This document shows positions 16,511-25,304 of a stretch of 64,000 nucleotides of DNA, one piece after another; the first letter of the stretch is position 1, and each line of letters opens with the position of its first letter. The DNA is from G963691835 sp963691835 (GTDB lineage Bacteria > Pseudomonadota > Alphaproteobacteria > Thalassobaculales > Thalassobaculaceae). The position numbers were made by a program, and so were the translations under genes. The stretch lies in NCBI GenBank assembly GCA_963691835.1, contig OY829383.1:5270001-5334000 (forward strand), read 5' to 3'. The notes under the pieces are model-generated. The model did no database searches and was not told where the DNA came from. It saw only the letters and a list, made by a program, of their open reading frames with translations.

Positions 16511-18160
16511 GTGACGACATCCCCCCGGAAAATGACCGGCGGACAAGCCCTGGTCAGCTCGATCGTCGCCAACGGGGTCGATACCCTGTTCGGCCTGCCC
16601 GGCATTCAGTTGGACGGTTTCTTCAACGCGCTTCATGACGCCGGAAACTCCGTCCGGGTCATCAACGCACGCCATGAGCAGGGCGTGGCGTATATGGCGC
16701 TTGGCTACGCACAGTCGACGGGCAAAGTCGGCACGTTCGCGGTAGTCCCCGGGCCTGGCATCCTGAACGCGGGCGCAGCGCTGGCGACCGCCTACGGATG
16801 CAACGTGCCGGTTCTGGGTCTGACAGGGCAGATTCCCTCGGCGATGATCGGCCGGGAACAAGGCCTTCTGCATGAAATCCCGGATCAGCTCGGGGTGATG
16901 GAGCGTCTGACGAAGTGGTCGGCCCGGATCGACCACCCCACCGACGTGCCCGCGAAGGTGACGGAGGCTTTCCGCCAGCTCCGTGGCGGCCGCCCGCGAC
17001 CTGTCGGGCTGGAGATGGCGCTGGACATGCTCCACCTCTCCACCATGGTTTCCCTTGAGGATCCAGAAGGCCGACCGGCAACGCCGCCCCTCGACCCGGA
17101 TCGCATTGAGGCGGCCGCGAAGGCTTTGGGAGAGTCCAAGGCGCCCATGATTTTCGTCGGCGGCGGCGCCTACGAAGCCTCGGGGGAGATCCGCGAGCTT
17201 TCGCGCATGCTTCAGGCACCGGTCAGCGCCTACCAGAACGGCCGGGGCATCATGGACGAGCGCGACCCGCTCGGAGTCAACAACAACGCCGGCAACAAGC
17301 TTTGGCAAACGGCGGACGTGGTGATTGCCATCGGATGCCGTCTTCAGCCGGAGCGCGCAACGTGGGGTACCAAAGGCCTGACAGTCATTCATGTGGACAT
17401 CGATCCCACGGAATTGACGCGGGTTCGTGCTCCCACCATCGGCATCGTGGGCGACGCGGCGGAAGCCACACGGGCGATCATCGACGCCGTGGGCAAGTAC
17501 AGCGGCGCCCGTCCTTCACGAACCGAGGAGTTGCTGGACGTGAAGGCAAGGGCAGACGCGGACATCCGCGATGCCGCCGGGCCCCAGATGGCGTGGGTCG
17601 ACGCCCTGCGCAAGGCCCTGCCGGACGACGGCCTGTTCGTCGACGAGTTCACCCAGGTCGGCTACCTCTCCCGCGTCGGATTTCCCGTCTATCACCCGAG
17701 GACACTGATCAATCCCGGCTATCAGGGGACGCTGGGATACGGATATGCGACCGCATTGGGCGTCAAGGTCGCCCATCCTGACAAGGCGGTGGTGTCGATC
17801 AACGGCGATGGCGGCTTCATGTACACGATGCCGGAGATTGCGACGGCGGTGCATCACGGCATCAACCTCGTCGCCGTCGTCTTCGCGGATGGGGCCTACG
17901 GAAACGTGATGCGGATGCAGGAAGAGCTGTATGACGGGCGTGTCATCGGCTCACAGTTCACCAACCCTGATTTTGTGAAGCTTGCGGAGTCTTTCGGCGC
18001 GGTCGGGATGCGGGCGGAAACACCCGACACGTTGGTCGACTGCTTGACCCGCGCGTTCGAGACCCCAAGTCCAACTGTCATCGAAGTTCCCGTCGGCAAG
18101 TTCCCGGAAGCCTTTCACATCATCCGGCCGACCGTCTCGCGGGACACAGCAGCCGGTTAG
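16511..18160 (+). CDS. Thiamine-diphosphate-dependent enzyme, acetolactate-synthase-like (copy 1)
   Basis: 549 residues with the three-domain PYR-central-PP layout of the acetolactate synthase/benzoylformate decarboxylase superfamily. The cofactor-activating glutamate is in NARHEQGVAYMA (Glu56). The ThDP/Mg motif begins INGDGGFMYTMPEIATA, and the position usually filled by the Asn pair reads FADGAYGN, so the Mg ligand would be Asp rather than Asn. GTG start with AAAGGA upstream. It follows the molybdenum subunit by 42 bp and precedes an SDR by 18 bp. No regulatory small subunit is present and valine-pathway context is missing, so it is more likely a catabolic 2-oxoacid decarboxylase or ligase than IlvB. 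The substrate is unknown. Confidence 0.85.
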   Translation: MTTSPRKMTGGQALVSSIVANGVDTLFGLPGIQLDGFFNALHDAGNSVRVINARHEQGVAYMALGYAQSTGKVGTFAVVPGPGILNAGAALATAYGCNVPVLGLTGQIPSAMIGREQGLLHEIPDQLGVMERLTKWSARIDHPTDVPAKVTEAFRQLRGGRPRPVGLEMALDMLHLSTMVSLEDPEGRPATPPLDPDRIEAAAKALGESKAPMIFVGGGAYEASGEIRELSRMLQAPVSAYQNGRGIMDERDPLGVNNNAGNKLWQTADVVIAIGCRLQPERATWGTKGLTVIHVDIDPTELTRVRAPTIGIVGDAAEATRAIIDAVGKYSGARPSRTEELLDVKARADADIRDAAGPQMAWVDALRKALPDDGLFVDEFTQVGYLSRVGFPVYHPRTLINPGYQGTLGYGYATALGVKVAHPDKAVVSINGDGGFMYTMPEIATAVHHGINLVAVVFADGAYGNVMRMQEELYDGRVIGSQFTNPDFVKLAESFGAVGMRAETPDTLVDCLTRAFETPSPTVIEVPVGKFPEAFHIIRPTVSRDTAAG

Positions 18161-18178
18161 ACCGGGAAAGGATCGATC

Positions 18179-18871
18179 ATGGCGACGGAAACCGCTCTCA
18201 TCGTCGGCGCAGGCGCCGGGCTTAGTGCGTCACTTGCGCGTCTGTTCACCAGGGAAGGGATGACCGTCGGGCTCGCCGCCCGCAACTCGGATAAGCTCGC
18301 GGATCTGGCGTCTGAGACCGGGGCGAAGACCTACACCTGTGATACCGCCGACATCGACAGTGTGGCCGCGCTCTTCAACGCGACGGATAAGGATCTGGGA
18401 ACGCCTGATGTGGTCGTGTTCAACGCGTCCGCCCGGGTGCGGGGCCCGATCACCGAGATTGATCCGGCAAAGGTGCGGGACGCGGTAACGGTCACCGCGC
18501 TTGGCGGCTTCTACGTCGCCCAACAGGCCGCCATACGGATGGTCGCGCGGGGCTCCGGATCGATCCTGCTGACAGGTGCTTCCGCGGGTGTGAAGGGGTA
18601 TCCGAACTCGTCGACCTTCGCGATCGGCAAGTTCGGCTTGCGGGGCCTGGCCCAGTCCATGGCGCGGGAGCTTCATCCCAAAGGCGTCCATGTGGGCCAC
18701 TTCGTCATCGACGGCGGCATTCGGACGCCGGAAGGGACCCGTGCAGATAGCGGCGACGACAAATGGCTGGACCCGGACGCCATCGCCGAAACCTACCTCC
18801 ACTTCCATCGTCAGCCCCGGAACTCCTGGGCATGGGAGATCGAGCTGCGCCCGTGGGTCGAGACGTTTTAG
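18179..18871 (+). CDS. Short-chain dehydrogenase/reductase-like protein with Tyr-to-Phe active site
   Basis: 230 residues of Rossmann SDR fold. The nucleotide loop is VGAGAGLSASLA instead of the usual TGxxxGIG. The catalytic Ser region is LTGASAG, and the helix that normally reads YxxxK is FAIGKFGLRG (Phe147, Lys151), so the catalytic tyrosine is missing. The same Phe form occurs, to my recollection, in a recognisable SDR subgroup with KFALRGLAQSMAREL-like helices, so it may be a lineage feature rather than damage. It could be a non-reductive isomerase or dehydratase, or a binding protein. It sits between the ThDP enzyme and the esterase in a plus-strand operon. Confidence 0.82.
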   Translation: MATETALIVGAGAGLSASLARLFTREGMTVGLAARNSDKLADLASETGAKTYTCDTADIDSVAALFNATDKDLGTPDVVVFNASARVRGPITEIDPAKVRDAVTVTALGGFYVAQQAAIRMVARGSGSILLTGASAGVKGYPNSSTFAIGKFGLRGLAQSMARELHPKGVHVGHFVIDGGIRTPEGTRADSGDDKWLDPDAIAETYLHFHRQPRNSWAWEIELRPWVETF

Positions 18872-18882
18872 GGCTCAGAGGG

Positions 18883-19767
18883 ATGATCCGCTGGCTCTTG
18901 GCTCTCCTGGCCTTTTTGGGATGGGCGGCTCAACCTGCTCAGGCCGAACTTCTATGGTCGCAGCGGTTCGACAGCGCCGCCCTCGGCGGGCCGATGAAGT
19001 ATTCGGTCTATCTTCCGACGGGATATCACGACCCGAGACAGAAGGACCGGCTCTACCCGGTCGTGTATCTTCTGCATGGGGTCGGGGACAATGAACGCTC
19101 CTGGCCGGCTTATGCGCGGCTCGAGGCGATGATGGACCGGCTGATCGGGGCTGGAGACATCGCCCCCGTGATCGTCGTCGCGCCGGCCGGAAAGAAAAGC
19201 TGGTGGTCGGACACCGCTGATGTGGGTGGAGCCGGGAACTACCTGACGGCCGTTCGGGACGATCTTCCCCAGCATATCGAGGCAACGTATCGAGCGATGA
19301 CCAGCCGGGAGGGCCGGGCAATCACGGGTCAGTCCATGGGGGCGTTTGGCGCGTTCCGGATCGCTTTTGAGCGGCCGGATCTGTATGTCGCGACGGCGGG
19401 GATGAGCCCCGCGCTTTGGTGGCGCGTGGACGAGTCCTTCGAGATGTTCCCGCGCGGAGAGAAGATCTTCGACGGCTCCTTCGGCCGTCCGTTCCAAGCC
19501 AGGCGTTTCCTGGAACAGCATCCCCGCGCCTTTCTGGACACGCTCAAAGCCTACGACGGGGAGATCGGCGTCTTCCTCCATTCGGCAGATGATGACGGTT
19601 TTGGCGGTCACATCAGTACGATGAAGCTCTACATGCTGATGCAGGAAAAGAAGATAAAGACGGAGCTCCGCATCGTAGACGGCGGGCACGACTGGAAAGT
19701 GTGGCGGCGGGACCTGCCGGAGATACTGCGCTGGTTCGACGGGTTCTTTCCAAAACCAGCCTCCTAA
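18883..19767 (+). CDS. Secreted esterase, esterase D / Fes-like alpha/beta hydrolase
   Basis: 294 residues. The ATG at 18883, 11 bp after the SDR stop, gives a clean signal peptide (MIRWLLALLAFLGWAAQPAQA) with cleavage after AQA. The frame is open upstream, but that extension has no protein-like character. The mature part is a putative-esterase fold: VVYLLHGVGDNERSW (oxyanion region), nucleophile Ser in GQSMGAFGAF, an Asp in the FLHSADDDGFGG segment and His in DGGHDWKVW. It should act in the periplasm on an ester or thioester. Its cytoplasmic neighbours process 2-oxoacids or aldehydes, so it may release the first intermediate from an esterified substrate. Confidence 0.85.
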   Translation: MIRWLLALLAFLGWAAQPAQAELLWSQRFDSAALGGPMKYSVYLPTGYHDPRQKDRLYPVVYLLHGVGDNERSWPAYARLEAMMDRLIGAGDIAPVIVVAPAGKKSWWSDTADVGGAGNYLTAVRDDLPQHIEATYRAMTSREGRAITGQSMGAFGAFRIAFERPDLYVATAGMSPALWWRVDESFEMFPRGEKIFDGSFGRPFQARRFLEQHPRAFLDTLKAYDGEIGVFLHSADDDGFGGHISTMKLYMLMQEKKIKTELRIVDGGHDWKVWRRDLPEILRWFDGFFPKPAS

Positions 19768-19842
19768 TTCCAGCTCTTTTCCGTTCCCCACGGGGACGCT
19801 ATCGTCTCGCCTTCTTTGCGGACTTACTCCGGAGTGACAGAT

Positions 19843-20589
19843 ATGGCAGCCGATCTCGCCGACCTTCGTGCCGACCTTGCTTGTGCGCTTCGCTGGGCGG
19901 ATCGTCTCGGCTTAAGCGAAGGCGTGTGCAATCACTTCTCCTTGGCCGTTCCGGATGAGGATGGTGTTGTTCGAGGCAACCGCTTTCTGATCAATCCGTA
20001 TGGCTGGCACTGGTCAGAGATCACTGCGTCATCCCTTGTCCTCTGTGACGACAAAGGGACGGTTCTGGAAGGCGACGAAGAGGTGGAAGCGACGGCTTTT
20101 CACATCCACTCGCGCATCCATCTGAACGTGCCGCAGGCAACCTGCGTTCTTCACACCCACATGCCCTACGCCACCTCGATCACTCTGATCGAAGGCGGCC
20201 GGCTCGCCATGTGCGAACAGAACGCGCTGATGTTCGACGGCCGTATCGCTTATGACGACGATTATGAGGGTATCGCGCTCGACAACGACGAGGGTGAGCG
20301 TATGGCCCGCAAGATGGGTAACAAGAGCGTGCTGTTCCTGGCGAGCCACGGCGTCGTCACCGCCGGCCCCACCGTCGCGGATGCGTTCAACGATCTCTAT
20401 TACTTGGAGCGGGCAGCGATGTTCCAGACCCATGCGCGGGCTCAGGGGGGCCGGCTTCGGGTTCTGTCAGACCGAGTGCGCCAGCATACGGCGGAGCAGT
20501 TTGCGACAGAGCGGCCCTTGGTCGCCGACCGTCACTTCAAGGCCTTGAAGCGGATCCTGGACAAACAGGAGCCGGAGTACCGGCACTAA
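19843..20589 (+). CDS. Class II aldolase/adducin domain protein
   Basis: 248 residues. It has the zinc-dependent fuculose-aldolase fold with the metal pair in HTHMPYATS, a third histidine in ASHGVVTAGPT, and GVCNHFSLAVP at the substrate phosphate or carboxylate-binding loop. The ATG at 19843 has GGAG upstream. It is last in the plus-strand set beginning with the second molybdenum subunit and is followed by a hairpin terminator. The family includes sugar-phosphate aldolases, decarboxylases and eukaryotic adducin. This aldolase subgroup is common beside non-sugar catabolic genes and its substrate is unclear. Confidence 0.87.
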   Translation: MAADLADLRADLACALRWADRLGLSEGVCNHFSLAVPDEDGVVRGNRFLINPYGWHWSEITASSLVLCDDKGTVLEGDEEVEATAFHIHSRIHLNVPQATCVLHTHMPYATSITLIEGGRLAMCEQNALMFDGRIAYDDDYEGIALDNDEGERMARKMGNKSVLFLASHGVVTAGPTVADAFNDLYYLERAAMFQTHARAQGGRLRVLSDRVRQHTAEQFATERPLVADRHFKALKRILDKQEPEYRH

Positions 20590-20621
20590 GCAACCAGCAA
20601 CCGTCCTGACCCAGAATCAGA

Positions 20622-20648
20622 AACGCCCGGCCAAATTGGCCGGGCGTT
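20622..20648. terminator. Hairpin terminator shared by convergent genes
   Basis: Near-perfect 13-base inverted repeat AACGCCCGGCCAA / TTGGCCGGGCGTT. It lies between the aldolase stop (20589) and the stop of the convergent unknown gene (20676). The minus-strand side runs into TTTCTGATTCT; the plus-strand side has little T-tract. Confidence 0.75.
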
Positions 20649-20675
20649 CGAATTCATCCTAACGGGGCAGAAAGC

Positions 20676-21236
20676 CTAAGCGACGATGTCCAGGTTCGTT
20701 CCCCGCGGAGCCGCTGACTGGCCCGGAAGAAGGTCGTCGTTCTCAGCGGCGCCAAGGTTGGCCGCACCGGCCTCACCCGCCGCCTCCGCTTCCGAGAAGC
20801 CCCGGATGGCCGTCGAGTTATCAAGGCCGCCAGCCGTGGTGATTGCAGCGCCATCAACCGAGTCATCGCCGGCCGCAAGGTCGAACTCGCCCGGGAACCG
20901 CTCGATCCCATCGGTCTCGGTCGCCGCCGTCTGCTGCTGAGCCGCGCCGCTCAGGTCAAGCCGGACCGCCGCATCCGCCGGGTTGGTGACCACATTGGTC
21001 TGCGCCGCGCCGGCCGCCTGACTGCCAGGCGCCGCCTGGGTCGTCGGATTGGCTGTCGGTTCCGTCGTCGGAACGTTGGCCCGAGCATTCGCGTCCGGAC
21101 GATCCGTCAGATTGTTCCGGATGATATTATCGGTCTGCCGCTCCTCGTCCTGCTGAAGCGTGTTTGAAATCACGCCAGCCGGATTCAGATTCCGTAAGGC
21201 ATCGGCTGAACCTACATTAGAGGAAATAGCCGCCAT
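20676..21236 (-). CDS. Unknown low-complexity, probably disordered protein
   Basis: 186 residues, rich in Ala, Thr, Asn, Asp, Gly and Gln with almost no aromatic residues, no signal peptide and no membrane segment. Only the N-terminal third (SADALRNLNPAGVISNTLQQ and DEERQTDNIIRN) looks structured. The rest resembles a linker or a secreted acidic protein. The composition (acidic, Asn/Thr-rich, aromatic-poor) is reminiscent of type I secretion or surface-assembled substrates, but no glycine-rich calcium repeats are present. The ATG at 21234-21236 is followed by ATT-rich upstream DNA that may hold a promoter. It is a monocistron with a hairpin terminator. Function unknown. Confidence 0.6.
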   Translation of the reverse strand: MAAISSNVGSADALRNLNPAGVISNTLQQDEERQTDNIIRNNLTDRPDANARANVPTTEPTANPTTQAAPGSQAAGAAQTNVVTNPADAAVRLDLSGAAQQQTAATETDGIERFPGEFDLAAGDDSVDGAAITTAGGLDNSTAIRGFSEAEAAGEAGAANLGAAENDDLLPGQSAAPRGTNLDIVA

Positions 21237-21372
21237 AGCAGCACCCCGCTTAATTCTTAGTTAGGTTTAATGTATGCGATCAGACGCGGCGAATCAATGG
21301 TGGCAATACTATTGAAACGAGGTGGTCACAGGGATGTGTGTCAGTTGAGCGCTCCGCTGTGCGAAGAATCCG

Positions 21373-22152
21373 CTACCGCCCGCTAAATGACGGCGACCGT
21401 TTATCAAGAAACGCCCTAAAGCCCTCCTTGAAATCCTCCGTATCGAAGCAGTCGTATCCCTCATCCTTCTCGGCAGGTGTCAGCGGGGCCGGATCCAAGA
21501 GCCGGTATATGAACTTCTTGTGCCATCGCGCGGAAAGCGGGGCTCCCTCCGCAATCTTGGCGGCCCATTCATAGGCAGTCTCGGCGATCGCATCGTCCGG
21601 AACCACCCGGGTGACAAGCCCCAGTTCCTTTGCGCGCTCGGCGCCGAATACATCGCCAACCAAAAGAATCTCAAGCATCGCGTCCGCGCCGAACCTCCGA
21701 ACCAGGGGCGTCAGCTCTTCTGGCGACTCAACGAGGCCAAGCCGCTTTACCGGAACCCCGAAACGGCTCCCTTCTCCGCAGACCCGAAGGTCGCACATGG
21801 CGGCAAGCCCAAGCCCGCCGCCGACACAGAGCCCTTCGATCAAGGCGATCGTCGGATGTCTGCAGGCGATAACCGAGTCCAGCGCCGCGTTGGAGGTTTC
21901 GGCGTATGTCTTCGCAGCAGCCTTGCTCCCGCGCACGGTTTCAAACTCGGAGATATCCGCCCCCGCGCCGAACGCCTTCCCGCCTGCACCACGAAAAACC
22001 ACGCACCGAACACTCTCATCGGCGTCGAGATTGCTCATCGCTTCGCCGATGGCCTGGAACATGCCCAGGCTCATTGCGTTGCGCTTTTCCGGTTGGTTGA
22101 GGGTGACGGTGACGATCGCCCCGTCTCTGTCGACCAGGATCTTGTCGGTCAT
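21373..22152 (-). CDS. Enoyl-CoA hydratase/isomerase family protein
   Basis: 259 residues with the crotonase fold. RGAGGKAFGAGADISEF forms the first oxyanion-hole and CoA-adenine region and EGLCVGGGLGLAAMCDLRV the second. RFGVPVKRLGLVESPEEL covers the catalytic-loop region, where the usual pair of catalytic glutamates is not clearly conserved. The reaction may therefore be isomerisation, decarboxylation or CoA-ester hydrolysis rather than hydration. It overlaps the upstream CaiB-type CoA-transferase by 4 bp, so the substrate is probably the CoA ester made by that enzyme. Confidence 0.87.
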   Translation of the reverse strand: MTDKILVDRDGAIVTVTLNQPEKRNAMSLGMFQAIGEAMSNLDADESVRCVVFRGAGGKAFGAGADISEFETVRGSKAAAKTYAETSNAALDSVIACRHPTIALIEGLCVGGGLGLAAMCDLRVCGEGSRFGVPVKRLGLVESPEELTPLVRRFGADAMLEILLVGDVFGAERAKELGLVTRVVPDDAIAETAYEWAAKIAEGAPLSARWHKKFIYRLLDPAPLTPAEKDEGYDCFDTEDFKEGFRAFLDKRSPSFSGR

Positions 22153-23384
22153 TCCGCTGCCTCCTTGTGGTCGTCGCCCGCGATGGCAGCACCCGTCTCG
22201 ACAAGACGGTCGATCTCTTCCGCCGCGTATCCGAACTCCGCCAGCACTTCCCGTGTGTGCTGACCGAACAGCGGAGATGGGGTCGCGACCCGGCCCGGCG
22301 TTTCAGAGAACTTGAGGGGCAAGCCCAGAGTTTTCACCCGCCTGGCCACCGGATGATCAACCTCGGGCACCATCTGGCGATCCTGAGCGTGGGGATCATT
22401 GTGCATCTCGATCACGTCCAGGATGGGCCCGGCCGGGACGCCCGCTTCTTCCAGGATGTCCAGCCATTCAGCCGACGTCTTGGTCGTGAACCGCGCCTCC
22501 AGCTCATAGACGAGATCGGAGAGATGTTCCATCCGGTCGCCGTTGGCGACGAAGCGTGGATCGTCCGCGAGTTCGGGGGCGCCGATCGCCGCCAGCATGG
22601 CCCGCCAGAGCTTGTCCCCGTTGGGGCCGATGTTGATGTGTCCATCAGAAGTTCGAACGGCTTGATACGGCGCGTTCAAAGGGTGCGCGGAGCCCATCGC
22701 ACGGGGTGCCACACCGGTCGCGAACGCGATCGCTGATTGCCAGTAGGTATGTGTGATCCCTGCCTCGAACAGAGAGGTCTCGACGTACTGCCCCTCACCC
22801 GTCTTGAGCTTGTGGGTGTAGGCGGAGACGACCCCCAGCGCCAGGAGGATGCCGGAAGTGATGTCACAGATCGGTGCTCCCACCTTGACCGGTGGGCCGT
22901 CCGGCCGATCACCGGTGATGGTCATCAGCCCACTCATACCCTGAGCCACAAGGTCGAAGCCCCGGCGCGCGGAGTAGGGACCGGTCTGTCCGAAACCGGA
23001 AATGGAGCCGAACACCAGGCCTGGATTGGCCTCCTTCAATTGCGGCCAGCCCAGGCCGAGGCGATCCATCACGCCCGGACGGAAGTTTTCAATAACGATG
23101 TCCGCGTTCTTCACCAGATGCAGGAACGCTGTTTTTCCAGCGTCAGACTTGAAGTCGAGCACCATGCCGCGTTTGTTGCGGTTCATCATCATGAAGGCGG
23201 AGGACTCGCCCTCGATGCTTGGGGGGACGGATCGGCGCGTATCGTCGCCGCCATTGATCTTTTCGATCTTGATGACGTCGGCCCCCATGTCCGCGAGCAT
23301 CAGGCCGCAGGTCGGTCCGGCCATCTGTTGGCAGAGTTCGATCACCGTCACACCGGCGAGCGGTCCGAATCCCTTATCGGCCAT
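22149..23384 (-). CDS. CaiB/BaiF family CoA-transferase
   Basis: 411 residues from the ATG at 23382-23384, which has an AGGAGAG ribosome site. Type III CoA-transferase landmarks are GVTVIELCQQMAGPTCG at the N-terminus, GADVIKIEKINGGDDTR, NRNKRGMVLDFK, IENFRPGVMDRLGLG and the catalytic aspartate in GAPICDITSGILLALG. Family enzymes move CoA between carboxylic acids such as formate/oxalate, carnitine or bile acids through an aspartyl anhydride. The coupled crotonase-type enzyme suggests an activate-then-transform pathway. An unrelated LysR gene lies just upstream and reads the same way. Confidence 0.9.
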   Translation of the reverse strand: MADKGFGPLAGVTVIELCQQMAGPTCGLMLADMGADVIKIEKINGGDDTRRSVPPSIEGESSAFMMMNRNKRGMVLDFKSDAGKTAFLHLVKNADIVIENFRPGVMDRLGLGWPQLKEANPGLVFGSISGFGQTGPYSARRGFDLVAQGMSGLMTITGDRPDGPPVKVGAPICDITSGILLALGVVSAYTHKLKTGEGQYVETSLFEAGITHTYWQSAIAFATGVAPRAMGSAHPLNAPYQAVRTSDGHINIGPNGDKLWRAMLAAIGAPELADDPRFVANGDRMEHLSDLVYELEARFTTKTSAEWLDILEEAGVPAGPILDVIEMHNDPHAQDRQMVPEVDHPVARRVKTLGLPLKFSETPGRVATPSPLFGQHTREVLAEFGYAAEEIDRLVETGAAIAGDDHKEAAE

Positions 23385-23460
23385 CGCTGCTCTCCTAGTC
23401 TTCACTGAGATTTTTGGAGTGCGGAGTGTGGCACCGCGTCACGCCGAGGCCAAGAATGCT

Positions 23461-24372
23461 CTAGGGATTGATGCCTGCCGGCGGTTCCATCTCTCGAAAA
23501 AAGTCGATCACGGCACGCACACGCCGGGGCAGAAACGACCGGCTGGGATAGACGATCCACGCGGCTGTCTCGAACGACGTGGCGGTCACATCATAGGTGG
23601 GAAACAAGTCGACCAGCCGCCCCGCCCCTATGTCATTGTCGATCAGCCAGTCGGCGAGAAGAACCGGCCCAAGCCCGGCGAGCGCTGCCTCGCGGAGCCC
23701 GAGGGCACTTGAGATGACGATCTGCCCATGTACTGGAACCTCATTTGTCCGGCCTTCCTCATCCCGAAAGATCCACCGGGTGCGATAGTCGTCCAGAGAG
23801 AACAGCAGCGAAGAATGATCTTCCAGATCGCTCGGGCACCGCAGCTCGGGAGACCGATCCAGATAAGCGGGACTGGCGCAGACCCGGTATCTTGTGTCTC
23901 TCAGCTTGGCGCAGACCACATCCCCCGTCACGGAAGGACCCAAGCGGATCGCAAGGTCGACCCGATGTTCGACCAGATCCAGATTGGTGTCGGAGAGGTG
24001 GAGTTCGAGTTTGAGATTCGGGAACCGGTCCCGCAGCAACGGCAAGAGAGGGACAACGCACGTCTGGCCGTATGCAACCGATGTGGTGAGCCGGATCGTT
24101 CCGTCGATGCGAGACATGGACCCGCGCACGTCTTCGACGCCCCTGTCGTACTCGTCCACAACGGGCGCCATGCGCCGGACAAACGTCGAACCGGCTTCCG
24201 TTAACGTCAGGCGGCGGGTCGTTCTTTGAAACAAACGCACACCCAATGCCGCCTCGGCCTGCGCCAGGGATCTCGATACCGATGACGGGTCCACGCCACG
24301 GGCGCGGGCGACCCCAGCAAGGCTTTCGAGCCGTGCGACGTCCAAGATCAGTTTGATCGTAGAGATGTCCAT
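23461..24372 (-). CDS. LysR family transcriptional regulator
   Basis: 303 residues. The N-terminal winged helix has LESLAGVARARGVDPSSVSRSLAQAE, a canonical LysR recognition-helix region, and LTEAGSTFVRR follows. The two-lobed effector domain runs from about residue 90 (IRLTTSVAYGQ) to the end, with SALGLREAALAGLGPVLLADW near the hinge. It resembles the group annotated as regulators of aromatic or alkane-type catabolism. The gene is divergent from an SDR gene. Its start codon abuts a strong palindrome, so autorepression and control of the SDR are likely. The CaiB/crotonase pair just downstream is a second possible target. Confidence 0.9.
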   Translation of the reverse strand: MDISTIKLILDVARLESLAGVARARGVDPSSVSRSLAQAEAALGVRLFQRTTRRLTLTEAGSTFVRRMAPVVDEYDRGVEDVRGSMSRIDGTIRLTTSVAYGQTCVVPLLPLLRDRFPNLKLELHLSDTNLDLVEHRVDLAIRLGPSVTGDVVCAKLRDTRYRVCASPAYLDRSPELRCPSDLEDHSSLLFSLDDYRTRWIFRDEEGRTNEVPVHGQIVISSALGLREAALAGLGPVLLADWLIDNDIGAGRLVDLFPTYDVTATSFETAAWIVYPSRSFLPRRVRAVIDFFREMEPPAGINP

Positions 24373-24373
24373 T

Positions 24374-24421
24374 CATGTAATTATTACATGGAACTGATGT
24401 AACATCGATCATTTCAATGAT
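24374..24421. promoter_or_regulatory. Cluster of palindromes in the LysR-SDR divergent region
   Basis: Three palindromic sites lie within 48 bp: CATGTAA-TTA-TTACATG at 24374-24390, GATGT-A-ACATC at 24396-24406 and ATCATT-TC-AATGAT at 24408-24421. The first begins 2 bp from the LysR start codon and contains a T-N11-A core, the usual LysR recognition site. The second and third could be the activation site or overlap a promoter. The region is much AT-richer than the coding DNA on either side. Confidence 0.6.
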
Positions 24422-24533
24422 TTTTCACATCTCTATGATCACATCACTCCGGAGAGCGAATGCTCAACATGCCTGGAAATCACGGCCGGAAGATGGGTAG
24501 ACCACTCCCGCAAATACGAATGGAGGCTTCGCC

Positions 24534-25304
24534 ATGAGCGACCAAACAGACATCCTTGCGGGCAAAGTCGCCCTCGTCACCGGCGCCAGCCGAGGTATTG
24601 GAGAAGCGGCGGCCTGGGCGTTCGCACAGGCGGGGGCTGCTGTGGTCCTGGCCGCGCGCAGTGGTGGAGACGTCGAGCGGATCGCCAGCGCCATCAATGC
24701 CGACGGGGGACGGGCCGTTGCCGTTACGTGCGATGTCGCCGACTACGGAGCGGTCGAGCGGGCTGTCACTAAAGCGGTGGAGGCGTTCGGGCGGCTGGAC
24801 TACCTGATCAACAATGCGGGGCTGATCGATCCGATCGCCCGTCTCGCGGACTCCGACCCCGAGGGCTGGGCAACAGTGATCAATGTGAATGTCCAAGGTG
24901 TGTACAACGGCCTGCGCGCCGCCATCCCCGGTATGATCGGACAAGGTGGTGGCGTGGTGGTGAACATCAGCTCGGGCGCCGCCACGAGCCCGCTTGAGGG
25001 CTGGAGCCACTATTGCGCCTCGAAAGCGGCCGTTCTGATGCTCACCCGTTGTGCGGACAAGGAGTACCGGGACCAAGGCATCCGCGTGGTCGGCCTCAGC
25101 CCTGGAACCGTCGCCACCGACATGCAAGTGAAGATCAAGGCGTCCGGCATTAACCCCGTAAGCCAGCTTGACCCGTCGGTTCACTTACCGCCGGAGAAGG
25201 CCGCGAAAGCCATTGTCTGGCTGTGCACGGACGCAGCCGATGACCTGTCCGGCGTCGACTTCTCCTTGAAGGACGACGCGTCGAGACAGCGAGCCGGGCT
25301 CTAA
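24534..25304 (+). CDS. SDR family oxidoreductase
   Basis: 256 residues of a classical SDR with all key motifs: TGASRGIGEAAA for NAD(P), LINNAG, catalytic Ser in NISSGAA and YCASK with Tyr and Lys intact. The C-terminus is slightly unusual (LSGVDFSLKDDASRQRAGL instead of a TGQ-type ending), as in some 3-oxoacyl-ACP-reductase-like catabolic SDRs. The ATG at 24534 is in a weakly spaced ribosome-site context (GGAGGCTTCGCC). It is divergent from the LysR gene and probably under its control. The substrate is presumably a secondary alcohol or ketone and cannot be read from the sequence. Confidence 0.88.
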   Translation: MSDQTDILAGKVALVTGASRGIGEAAAWAFAQAGAAVVLAARSGGDVERIASAINADGGRAVAVTCDVADYGAVERAVTKAVEAFGRLDYLINNAGLIDPIARLADSDPEGWATVINVNVQGVYNGLRAAIPGMIGQGGGVVVNISSGAATSPLEGWSHYCASKAAVLMLTRCADKEYRDQGIRVVGLSPGTVATDMQVKIKASGINPVSQLDPSVHLPPEKAAKAIVWLCTDAADDLSGVDFSLKDDASRQRAGL

